In this document: positions 35,128-44,921 of the stretch, one piece after another
Numbering within the stretch: position 1 is the stretch's first letter
Layout: each line of letters opens with the position of its first letter
From: Pyricularia pennisetigena
Taxonomy: Eukaryota > Ascomycota > Sordariomycetes > Magnaporthales > Pyriculariaceae
Length of the DNA: 64,000 nucleotides
Assembly (NCBI RefSeq): GCF_004337985.1
Contig: NC_043741.1
Span: 5,605,445-5,669,444, forward strand
Direction of reading: 5' to 3'
Position numbers and translations under genes: made by a program
The notes under the pieces: model-generated
Database searches by the model: none
What the model saw: only the letters and a program-made list of their open reading frames with translations
Told to the model about the DNA's origin: nothing

Positions 35128-36657
35128 TCATGCCTCGTCTCCAACCTTGTCCTTCAACAACTCGATAGAGACCATGCGTCCCGTAGCATTGTAAAAGTTG
35201 GCCTGTAGGTTGAGCCAGCGCTCAACACGACGCTTGCGCTCCAGGGTGCCCAGAACGGCACAATCCTCCGCAGTCCAGCCGTTGCCGGGCGCGGGGTCCG
35301 GCACTTGGACGGATGCATAATAGGGGCCGTGGATGCCGAGCCACGTCGCGACCCTGGTGCGGCCGGCTCCGCCAGACGGAGCTGAGGAGGCGCCGGCGTC
35401 ACTGCCGGCCGTTGCCTTTGCCATGTTCTTCTCTTTCATTATCTTCTTGACTTTTTCAGACAGCTTGGCCTTCTTCTTCCGCTTGTGCTTCTTGTTGTTG
35501 TTGTTGTCGGCAGTAGACACCTCGTTGTCGGCGTCATTGGCTGTAGTGTCACCGGGGACGACGTTGTTGTCGGCCAGTGTGGTGTGCTCGACAGCAGCTG
35601 TAGGCGCAGCCTCGGCCTCTGTAGCCTTTCCGACATCATCACTGGTGTCATTCTTGTCCTTGCCTTGGTCGCCTGGCTCCTTCTTGTCATCACTACCGTC
35701 TCCATTTGCGCTAAGCTGTTTCCAGCGCGCCTTGCACGAGTTCTTGTGCATGGAAATAGCAGACGCGATCGTCGACCACGCCTCGCCACCGTCCTTCATT
35801 GAGCGGAGGAGGGCATCCTTTGAGGGAGTCCAGCCGTCACCCGCCGCCGATGGCGGCTTGGAGGTAGAGCTGGCCTCCTCGGCTGGCTTTTCATCGTCGC
35901 CAGTTTGAGTGCCTTCACTCTTCTCATTTATCGAAGGGTCCTCGGCTGTCTGTGTCCCGTCGCTCTGTTCATTGATTGATGGCGCGTCGGCGGTCTGTGT
36001 TCCTTCGCTCTCCTCGTCGATGGATGCATCCTCCGCAATTTGAGTGCCGTCAGTCTCCTCAGTTGAGGCGGCAACCCCCTCGGCGCCACTTTCTTCTTTG
36101 CTAGACTCCTCGTCCGAAGCGGCGGCGGCGACGCTTTCACCATTAGAAGCAGATGTCGACTCTCCAGATGTCACGTCAACTGAGTCGGTTGATTCGGCGA
36201 CACTGGACTCGGTCTCCGTTGTCGCCTTCTTCTTGTTCTTCTTCTGCTTCTTCTTGCATTTCTTTGGCAAAGCAGCCTTTGCCTCGGAAGACTTGGCGGC
36301 TGCATCGGAGTCACTGGCATCGGTATCGTACAGTGACGGCTTCAAAATGCCGACTGGCTTTTTGATTGGCTCTTTGACGCTTTTTGTGTCATGCTTGCTG
36401 CTTTTTATGCAGATGTTTTTGAGACATTTGAGTTCCTCATCTTGGCTGAAGCCCTCGGAGCTCGAAGGATCGGTATTGTCCATCGACTGCATCTCGCTAC
36501 CAGAGTCGTTGACAACGATGCTGAGGCTGTCGGCGGCGGGTTGTTCTCCTTTGGCAGGTGATTGTGGCTTGCTCCTTTTGGAGACAAGAAGTAGTTGACC
36601 AGAAAAGGCGTTGGTGACATGAAGCTTGTAGCTTCTTGCATTCTTGTCGGGGGCCAT
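35128..36657 (-). CDS. acidic, Myb/SANT-like domain protein
   Basis: Single exon, 509 residues, mostly disordered. A Myb/SANT-like helix-turn-helix at about residues 274-316 has Trp276, Trp294 and Trp312 at the canonical 18-residue spacing (WTPSKDALL, WSTIASAI, KARWKQL). Before it lie a Lys-rich block (132-144, KKCKKKQKKNKKK) and an acidic Ser/Glu region. That region includes a tandem repeat with a 15-residue period, GTQTA-D/E-x-PSINE-x-S, starting at residues 204, 219, 234 and 249. A second Lys-rich block (KKHKRKKKAKLSEKVKK) could be a nuclear signal. The C-terminus has a conserved-looking WTAEDCAVLGTLERKRRVERWLNLQANFYN stretch, again Myb-flavoured. It is probably a nuclear DNA- or chromatin-associated protein, with no known target. 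Confidence 0.8.
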   Translation of the reverse strand: MAPDKNARSYKLHVTNAFSGQLLLVSKRSKPQSPAKGEQPAADSLSIVVNDSGSEMQSMDNTDPSSSEGFSQDEELKCLKNICIKSSKHDTKSVKEPIKKPVGILKPSLYDTDASDSDAAAKSSEAKAALPKKCKKKQKKNKKKATTETESSVAESTDSVDVTSGESTSASNGESVAAAASDEESSKEESGAEGVAASTEETDGTQIAEDASIDEESEGTQTADAPSINEQSDGTQTAEDPSINEKSEGTQTGDDEKPAEEASSTSKPPSAAGDGWTPSKDALLRSMKDGGEAWSTIASAISMHKNSCKARWKQLSANGDGSDDKKEPGDQGKDKNDTSDDVGKATEAEAAPTAAVEHTTLADNNVVPGDTTANDADNEVSTADNNNNKKHKRKKKAKLSEKVKKIMKEKNMAKATAGSDAGASSAPSGGAGRTRVATWLGIHGPYYASVQVPDPAPGNGWTAEDCAVLGTLERKRRVERWLNLQANFYNATGRMVSIELLKDKVGDEA

Positions 36658-37954
36658 CTTCGGGATGAAAGAGTTAAAAAAAAATCTTCTGTCTGGGGGT
36701 TACAGGATGAGGTGATATTAGGAAATAGGTAACAGAAAAAGAAACATACACAGGGCAGAGAAATGAAAAGAAGCACGAGAAGCGGGAATTGCGAGGTTCA
36801 AGAGATTGTTCAGGCAAAAAGGTTGCTGGATCAGTATCACGATAAAGATTAGAGCTGGATAGTCCTTGGCCCTCAGCGAGTTTGAAAGCAGTAGCTCAGA
36901 GGTTTTTTTGGGTGGAAAAATGGCGGGAGGGACCATTAGACGTGTGAATAACTACTGTGACGTGAGGTGTGCCGCAAGCCAAAATTGTATCACTGATGAT
37001 GATATATGTGTGGTTATCTACAGTCACGAAATTCGAGCAATGGAAGAAACAAAAATCGACAAAAAGCTCGCCAGACAGCCCGGAGGGTGTCTGGTTACGA
37101 AAACCCCAAAGGGGTTTTACTTCGATCGCGGTGAGGATTGAACCTGCAGCCACGCTTGCTGGAAGACCTTCAGGGGCCAGCCCCAAGATCTTCCAACTGC
37201 ACCACCGGGGCAGGGAACGAATCCCAGCACCCCGGTGGTGCGGTGAAAGCATGCCGTTTTCTGGTACTTATAAGGGCACGGGCGTTTGTTGGCGTGAATT
37301 CAGAGGTGAGGCCAGAGTGAGATGGGTGGCTAAAGGCTGGCGGCTGGCAGTTTGCTGGCCGGAGGTATGGAGGAGGGGCCACGGGCCAGCAGGGTGCGAT
37401 TTCACTCCCCCCTTTTGAGCTTGTCGCTCGATACCTGCTCCCTATACATGACTGAACTGCCCTTTGGCTAAGTTGGTGAGAAGAGTCAAAGGCCATTCTC
37501 CCTAATATATGCTCGGGTTTAATCATTGACATATATATGTCTGTAATGGTCAACTTATATGGGCCCTCCCCCTGAGGAACAGCAGCCACAACTCGGGAAT
37601 ACTCCAGGGCAGCTAGCTATACGCTAACCACACCATAACAGTACATGTCGATAGACGGTGGTACTCTGCTGATGAAGGTAAGTTACTTCTAGGTTGACAG
37701 CAGTTCTGAATATATGGAAAGGATAGGTGCCTTGGATACCAGAGTGTACTACTTACTTATAAGGAGCTGGTCCAATCACATCACTTATTTAATGGCTGAC
37801 TCATCTATTTTGGGAAACTATGGGGGAGTATTGGCACATGCTAAGATTAGATGGAGGTTCGTTAGTTAACAAACTCACACACACTATCACGTCCTGGCCA
37901 GGATTCTTAGTGGTAAGGGGGAACAAAACACCAAAATTCCGCAGGGCAAAAAAT
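36658..37954. other. divergent intergenic region with structured element
   Basis: Upstream of the Myb-like gene (-) and the DUF4202-type gene (+). It contains a cluster of inverted repeats at 37100-37241 (separate entry) and otherwise AT-rich DNA (37480-37900) with no gene. Confidence 0.5.
37100..37241 (-). ncRNA. structured element with Pol III A/B-box-like motifs (candidate)
   Basis: Three inverted repeats lie within 142 bp. AAAACCCC-AAA-GGGGTTTT is at 37100-37118. A 34-base hairpin is at 37161-37194 (GGAAGA...TCTTCC with inner GGGG/CCCC). A perfect 12-base pair of arms GCACCACCGGGG / CCCCGGTGGTGC is at 37199-37210 and 37230-37241. On the minus strand TGGTGCAGTTGG matches the tRNA A-box consensus, GGTTCAATCC matches the B-box 60 bases later, and a TTTT lies at 37103-37100. 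The cloverleaf does not close: acceptor and T stems fail. It is therefore not called a tRNA. It may be a tRNA-derived relic, a SINE head, or a Pol III ncRNA. Confidence 0.3.
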
Positions 37955-38728
37955 ATGGCATCAGAATCATTGCCGACCTTGCCACGCAACTATGCGACGG
38001 CGCTTCAGCTCATCGACGAAGCGCACGCGCAGGATCCGAGAAAGGCCACACAAAGGAGTGCTGAAGCGGATGGCGCCGATGTTCCCTTTGAGCTGGACTA
38101 TGCTCAAAAGATGACCCGATGGCTGGCCAAAAGATGCCCCGACGCATCACCACTACTGCAGCTTGCCTGCCGAGCGCAACATTTTCGAAGGTGCGCCCAA
38201 CCTGTTTCATGGCATGCCAGAATAAACTTCAACCCACCCCTTACCAGCCCTTACCCGCCTACCAATTAATGGCTCTTGAGACTCACTTTACCACGCATGA
38301 GTGAGTGAGGCATTAGATGGGAGATTCCTCGCAGCAGCTATCCCATGACGCGCCCAGGCTATCTCACCTGGAGAGCCAAGCTCAAGGCACAGGCGGCAAC
38401 TCAGGTGGCAGAATTGCTGTCGACGTCCGCCTCGATCCAACCGCCGCTGTCATCCGAAGAGGTGGACCGCATCGCGGCACTGATACGCAAGGAAAATCTG
38501 GCTGCAGACGCCGAGGCGCAAGCGCTTGAGGACACTGCGTGTCTTGTCTTCCTCGACGACCAGTTTGACGACTTTGAGCGAAAGCCCGAGATCGATGAGG
38601 ACAAGGTTGTAGGCATCTTGCAAAAGACGTGGGCCAAAATGAGCTCGCCCGGTCGAGAGCTGGCGCTCGCCATGGATTTGAGTGAGAGGACAAAGGCTTT
38701 GATTGGCAAAGCGTTGGCCACCGCTTGA
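37955..38728 (+). CDS. DUF4202-family conserved protein
   Basis: Exons 37955-38190 and 38317-38728, giving 215 residues. The sequence shows the family blocks NYATALQLIDEAHAQDP, FELDYAQKMTRWLAKRCPDASPLLQLACRAQHFRRWEIPRSSYP (across the intron), MTRPGYLTWRAKLKAQAA, and ACLVFLDDQFDDFE. The His/Asp-rich pattern (HFRR, FLDDQFDDF) suggests an HD-like helical fold, but no activity is established to my knowledge. The start at 37955 was chosen because the upstream frame from 37820 has no family similarity. The intron is 126 bp with a GTGCGC donor. Confidence 0.85.
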
Positions 38729-39124
38729 TGATGAATGAAGAGGAAGGGACGGAGGGTTCGGGTTTATCGTCCCGGGAATAATCGCGCTTGTTTGGAGGGA
38801 AGAGTCTTTTTTTTTTTTTGGTGGGGTGCAAGGCGAAGGTGGGGGAATGGCGCGTTTGCAGGGTCTGGTGCGGTGTAATCAGCACCCGCAGCTCCTTTTT
38901 TTTTTTGAAAAACAATTTTGACGAGACGCAAAGGGCGTGAGCTATGATCAACACACGCGCGGGTGACCGAACGTTCCTTTTTACGAGAGGTTACAAATAA
39001 CTGACTGCACAACCCCGAAGAAGACAATTTCTCCTCTGATAAACTCTCTTTTCCCCATATCTTCTTTTGTTCAAATTTAACCAACCCGCAGCACTCCGCT
39101 CCTCTGTATTCGATCGCCGCCGCC
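38729..39124. other. intergenic, promoter of MAP1
   Basis: Short spacer with two T-runs (38807-38819, 38897-38906) and a pyrimidine-rich leader before the MAP1 ATG. Confidence 0.5.
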
Positions 39125-40723
39125 ATGACTGCCGAACCGCCCCCTAAGCGCAAGTGTCTCGGCGCCGACTGCGAGAACGAAGCCGGCTCGCTGCAATGCC
39201 CAACTTGCCTGAAGTTGGGCATCAAGGACAGCTACTTCTGCTCGCAAGACTGCTTCAAGAAGAACTGGGTGAGTATCCCAAATATCCCATGATGTATTTG
39301 CATCGGCGGTCGCGCCAGAACCGGACCCTGCCTGCCACGATCGGACGAGCGAGTGCTGACCAGGGAACCGCCATGCCGGGCTTGTTCGAGTAAAGGGAAC
39401 GCACAAGGCTACCCACAAGCAAGAAAACAGTATTTTGAGCCACCTCTTCCCTCCAAAGGTCGTTTCTAAGCCAGATCCAGAAACCGGTCTCTTCAATCCC
39501 TTCCCGGCCTTCAACTTCTCAGGCCCCCTGCGCCCAGTCTACCCGCTGTCGGAACGCCGAAAAGTTCCCGCCTCGATCCCCCACCCCGACTACGCCGGCG
39601 ACGGCATCCCGAAGCACGGCCGCTCCCTCGTGCGCTCCAACAAGATCGAGTGCCTCGACGCCAAGGCGCAGGAGGGCATGCGCAAGGTCTGCCGTCTTGC
39701 GCGCGAGGTTCTCGACATCGCCGCCGCCGCCATCCGACCGGGTATCACGACCGACGAGATTGACAAGATCGTCCACGAGGCGTGTATCGAACGGAATGTG
39801 CGCCACCATCAATCCTCTTCTGCTCTCTGGCAAGCCGGTGGTGATCACAAGAGAGCATATCTCTTGCTATCCGCACCTTGCGAAAGCATCGCCACTCTGC
39901 TCAGGCAACGCTTGTTCTGTGTGCTAACTTGATGGCGTTCCTCTTTGAACCATTAGTCCTACCCATCCCCACTCAACTACAACCACTTCCCCAAATCAGT
40001 GTGCACGTCACTAAACGAGGTCATCTGCCATGGCATCCCGGACAAGCGTCCCCTGGTGGACGGCGACATCCTGAACCTGGACGTCACATTATACCACGAA
40101 GGTTACCATGGAGACCTGAACGAGACGTACTACGTCGGCGACAAGGCCCTCGCAGATCCCGACGTCGTCCGCCTGGTCGAGACGACACGCGAGGCCCTCG
40201 ACGAAGCTATCAAGATTGTCAAGCCCGGTACCCTCTTCCGCGAGTTTGGCAACGTCATTGAGAAGCACGCAAAGGCCAGGAACTGCAGCGTCATCAGGAC
40301 ATATGTCGGCCACGGCATCAACTCTGTCTTCCACTGCCCGCCCAACATTCCGCATTACGCCAAGAACAAGGCCGTAGGAGAGTGCAAGCCCGGCATGACG
40401 TTTACCATTGAGCCGATGTTGGCCCTCGGCAAGTACCGGGACATCACCTGGCCCGACAACTGGACCAGTACCACTATTGATGGAAAGCGGTCTGCGCAAT
40501 TTGGTGAGTTGGCTCATGCCCCTGGTCTATTTCAGACTGGTGGATCGGGGACCCATTTCCTTTTGATATCTCATAGCATCTCTTGGGATTGGTAGGCGTG
40601 TACTTACTTAGTCGATTGTTCCACACAGAACACACCCTGCTTGTGACCGAGACCGGAGTCGAAGTCCTGACGGCAAGGAAAGCGGACTCTCCAGGGGGAC
40701 CTGTGCCCATGCCAACGGCATGA
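39125..40723 (+). CDS. MAP1: methionine aminopeptidase 1
   Basis: Ribosome-associated metallo-aminopeptidase that removes the initiator methionine co-translationally. Deduced exons: 39125-39268, 39396-39797, 39957-40503, 40629-40723, giving 395 residues. The N-terminal zinc finger has Cys11, Cys16, Cys25, Cys28, Cys39 and Cys43, then a THKATHK stretch completing the MYND-like/C6H2 finger. The linker [16 protein letters not shown] leads to the pita-bread catalytic domain. The metal ligands are visible in [29 protein letters not shown] and the final VTETGVEVL. Acceptors were chosen by frame; exon 2 uses the AG in CGAGTAAAG with a CTGAC branch point 24-30 bases upstream. Confidence 0.95.
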
Positions 40724-41426
40724 CCGATTGCTCGAGACGCCAATGGCAAGCAGGGTTAATGGTGAGATGGTTTTGGTCGATGATAATATAACACACAAGA
40801 GACTTAATAAACCATCCGAATCCCATGAACTCGACCGTTGCTGTGGTCTGGCAGTTGATGTTGGCATCTCCTTGTTATTTAAATATGTTGCAATTATTCA
40901 CGGTGCTCTGGAAGCGTCTATGTTTGAAAGAGGATTTTTTTTTTTAATTTTTTACGAAACGGCAGATCGGTAATTCCGACGCGTTGTTATGAGAGAGAAT
41001 ACTACCGTTTAGAGAGCCAGTAACAACTCCGTTGCGGAGTCATGTCATTGCTCAAAAAGAACCTTTACTAGGTCACAAGTAGTCCACCAGCATTTTAAGG
41101 TTCTGTTGGGTATGTCTATCATCATCTCTTCCAGGGTCGGCCAAGTACATTTTGTATCAGCACGGCTTGCGGGGACACTGGCTGCAAGCGGAAAGAACCC
41201 TTCGGCTGTGATATGGCCACAGCCATGGTACCACTGGCTCCTAACGAGATGGGGCCGTTGCGCCGTTTGTTGCAATCACCTCATGCTCAATTAGATCACT
41301 TACTCACGGATGCACTACCCGTTGAGCGAACTGAGGCATATATAAGACACATCACACGAAAACCCGTGAGCCAACAGACATGTTGATGAATTAAATTGTG
41401 AACACATGTCCAAGATTTTATAACAT
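40724..41426. other. intergenic between convergent genes
   Basis: 3' flanks of MAP1 and SPB1. AT-rich at 40860-40960. No gene is seen. Confidence 0.5.
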
Positions 41427-44235
41427 CTACCTTCTCTTCTTGGCCTTTTGCGCCACCCTCTTCAGCGCCCTCATTTCCTTCTTCATCCTCGGGTCCACGA
41501 GCTTGTATCTTCCCTTGACGCCCTGCGGCCTGCCCTTAATCCCCCTGTTTGCACCCTTGGCCACGACAACCTTGACGGCCTGCTTGGGCTTCTTCTTGGT
41601 CGCTTTGCGCAGCAGTTTGGCGATGCTCTCTGCCTTTTCCTTCTCCGTCATGCCCTCCTCGTTGACGAGCAGGTCAGACTTCTTCTTGAGCTTCTCGAGA
41701 CGCTGGGCGGCCTTCATCTTCTTGCGACCCTTGGCCTCGCGAACCTTTTTGATTGGGCGCGCGTTGAAAGCCCGCATCTTCTCCTTGATTGCCGCGGCAG
41801 CAGCTGCAAAATAGGGAAAGAAAGATTAGTCGCATAGCTTGGCATTTTAGGCGTTTGGAAAGTAAGACTTACCCTTTGTGATTGGCTTTTGAGGCTTGTC
41901 GTGTTTTGATTCATCGTCCAAAAACCAGTCTGGCAGGCCCTCCTTCTCCTTAAATGCGTGCTTATTAAAGCCGTCATCAATCAGATCATGTGAAGACTTT
42001 TGACCCGTGGCAAGCTGATGGGCCAGGGTCATGGCTTCTGCCGTGATGATATCGATGTCTAATTGAATGTCAGTATGCACTTCGACGATGAGAGACGAAC
42101 CGCGTTGACGTTGTACTCACCTAACCTGCCGTCCTTGGTTCGCTTCTCCTCGTCTTCCCAGTCGTCTTCTTTACCGCTCTTGACAACTTCGAAACCACCA
42201 TCGCTGTCGTCGTCAGAATCATCGTCCTTGGCTTGCTGTGTCTTTTGAGCGGCCTTCTTAGCCTTCTTGGCCGTCTTTTTATCTGCAGCCTTTTCCTTTG
42301 TCTTTTTGGAATCGGCTTTGGATGCTGTGTTCTCCATATCGACATCATCGTCGTCTCCAGCCAGAGCGGCCCGAATATCCTCGTCCATTGGCTCATCCAA
42401 ATCGTCGTCAAGCTCCTTGAATATGTCCTGGTTAAAGAAAGCCCGAGCGCGTTTTGATAGACCGGAATTGTCTGAAGGGGTGCTGTCGAGGTCTGTCAAT
42501 AGAGATTTTCTCGGGGCAGTATCGTCTTCATCATCCGAATCACCACTGCTTTCCTCCTCAAGCTCGCTGTCGTCGCTGATTTCGTCCGCCTTCTCGTTGT
42601 CGGACACGCCCTCCCATTCGTCCTCGCCATCTCCAATTCGCGCCTGTCGAGCCTTCTTGGCCCGATACTTGGCGTCAGAGGCAGCTTTGCGCTCCCTGAA
42701 CTGGTCGTACATCTCATCAAGCTCGGTTTCCAGGCGGTCAAGCTCTTCGTCGCTCTCATCGTCCGTTTCACCCGATGATCCGATACCACTGTCGCGATCC
42801 TTTTTCGCGTCCGCCTCGCTGGTAACAACCATCTTCCCCTTGACCAACCTTCGCATGATGTCTCCCTTTTCGACTGCTTTGAGAGCGAACATGGCGTCTT
42901 CACCTTCCGGACCCGCCTGCTCGACACCAATGTCCATGGGCGCAACCATGTGCATTTGCATGCGAACGATGTCTTTTTGTTTACGCTCATTCTCCTTGCG
43001 CCGTTCCCGCTTCTTCTTGGTGCTGTTGCGTTCTTTCAGTTTTTCCAACTCGTGTTGTATCCTCATCTCCTCGTCCATGGACTCGATTTTGGCAACCTCC
43101 TCGGCGGCAGCGGCAGCAGCAGCGGCCTCCTCTTCCTTCTTGACGGATTTCTTGGTGGGGAAACCTAGCTTTTCCCTTACGGCAAGACGCCATTTGAGAA
43201 GCAACTTGAATTCTTTCCTTCCCAACACCTTCAGATCGGCGCAGCATGTGCGGATCTCATCTGTCGTCTCTGGCAGTTTATCCAACACAGCAAGAGCAAC
43301 ATCGCCGTTCTTTGATTGCTCCAGACTCAACCGGTTGGTGCTGCCCAGAATAGCGATCGGGTCGGTAGACTGGATGAACTCGTAAGCCGGAATCTCCTTG
43401 TATTGCGTGTAGTCGCCCTCTTCATAACCATCACGCTTTCTCTTCTTGATCTCAGGCTTGTAAACCTTGGCCTCGTTGTTCGGTGTGGGATCCGCCAGCT
43501 CGGCAAATACGGCGCGGGGGTCAAGGAACTTCGGGTCGATGCGTTTGGGCGCCTTGAAGCCCCTGCATACGACGAAGATCTCGGCCGATACATTACGGGA
43601 CGACGGCGGCTTTGTTGCTTCGACCTTCTCGAACAGTTGGTTGAAGACCCAGAGCATTGAGTTGTAATCCTTGGAGCGGAAGACCTTTGTAACAAACGTT
43701 CCACCTTCAACCAGGAACTCGGTGGCCAGCTTCATGGCTTGCAGTGTCAACTCGGCCTGGTTGAAAGAATCCTGCACCCAAGCGGTACCGACGTTGGGGG
43801 CACCATCGTGTAGAACCGTGTCTGCTTTCCACGTCTTGAGATGCTGTCTAATCGTCGCCCTGCACTTTTCGGTGGTAATATCGCTCTGAAAGGTTATTAC
43901 TTTGGGTATCGGCTTGATGGGCGCAAGATCGACTCCGACGATCAAGCTGCTGACCGGCATGACCTCGGCAGCCACCTGACACCATGACTATATACCGCAA
44001 GGTTTGGTTAGTGGTGATATTCATCGTTTCTGTTTTGTTATCAAATAGTTCGCGGGGGTATACTAACGCCAGGGGCTGCGCAAAGATCGAGCAAGACCTT
44101 GCTCTTCTCGAGAAAGCCATATTTCTTGTTCAGCTGTATCAACTTGAAAGCGGCACGAGCGCGGTATCCCTTCTCCTTGGCGAGCTTGTACCACTTGTCA
44201 AGACGACCTTTTCCGTGCTTCTTTTGAATAGCCAT
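41427..44235 (-). CDS. SPB1: AdoMet-dependent rRNA 2'-O-methyltransferase Spb1
   Basis: Nucleolar FtsJ-type methyltransferase; the yeast protein methylates G2922 in the peptidyl-transferase A-loop of 27S pre-rRNA and is needed for 60S biogenesis. Deduced exons: 44235-44068, 43987-42121, 42058-41873, 41803-41427, giving 865 residues, the usual Spb1 size. The N-terminal domain shows [11 protein letters not shown], the AdoMet motif [16 protein letters not shown] (across intron 1), and the remaining K-D-K-E catalytic residues in LHDGAPN, FVTKVF and SAEIFVV. Then comes the DUF3381 region, a long acidic/lysine coiled middle with an Ala-rich run, and the C-terminal Spb1 domain ([59 protein letters not shown]). 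All junctions keep frame. Confidence 0.96.
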
Positions 44236-44921
44236 GATCACTCAGTTGCCGCGAATCGTCGCGAACTGGCGAAATTGACCCGATGTCCAGTTGTTGATCA
44301 ATAGTCGGGACGGGTATGCACAGAACTTGGTCCAGCCCCTCCGCGCAATAATTGTCGGCGACAGGGCGGAGGGAACCCGACTTCTGATTTTTTTTTTTTG
44401 GACAAGGGTCCTCGATAATGGATCGCCGCGACAGCCTCACGTGCTGATAAGAGCTTAGCTGCCAGCCGTTTTGTACGGTGGATCCCCGCTACCGGCCAAG
44501 GGTCAAAAGAACTTTACAGGGGTCAGGGGAGATGCTGGGACTGGAGCTAGCGCCAAGAAACCACTTAAACCTAAAAGTGGGGTAGGAAGCAAAGTTGTGT
44601 CGCGGTACATCGCGTCTGCACCGCGAATTTGCGTGTGGCGTGGACAGAGCACGTCACGACTGATGAACGCTGAAAAGGCGTGGGGGCTCCTCTTTCCCCT
44701 GCAAAGCTCTGAGCACCATCATCTTGCACATTGTTCTACAAGCCCCAATTGAACCCGATCGACAATTGTTCCGGACGATTTGATTAATTTTGCATCCACC
44801 GCTGCTTTACTTCATTATTTGTTGAATTCTTTTTTTTTTTTTTTTTTTGCATCTCTGTCCTTATGGCCCGCTGAGACGTATACTATCCCAACATCCCTCT
44901 CTCCCATACGTCTCAGGTACA
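44236..44921. other. divergent promoter region between SPB1 and the Cdt2-like gene
   Basis: 686 bp shared upstream region. Contains a T-run at 44830-44848 close to the plus-strand start and an ATTTTTTTTTT tract at 44389-44399. No gene is seen. Confidence 0.5.

Noticed and set aside
37129..37220. A tRNA gene on the minus strand
   Set aside because: A-box and B-box match, but the 5' GCCCCGG has no complementary 3' acceptor and the T stem has two mismatches; no cloverleaf closes.
42267..43385. 372-codon plus-strand Ser-rich frame
   Set aside because: Antisense shadow of SPB1, arising from its acidic and lysine codons.
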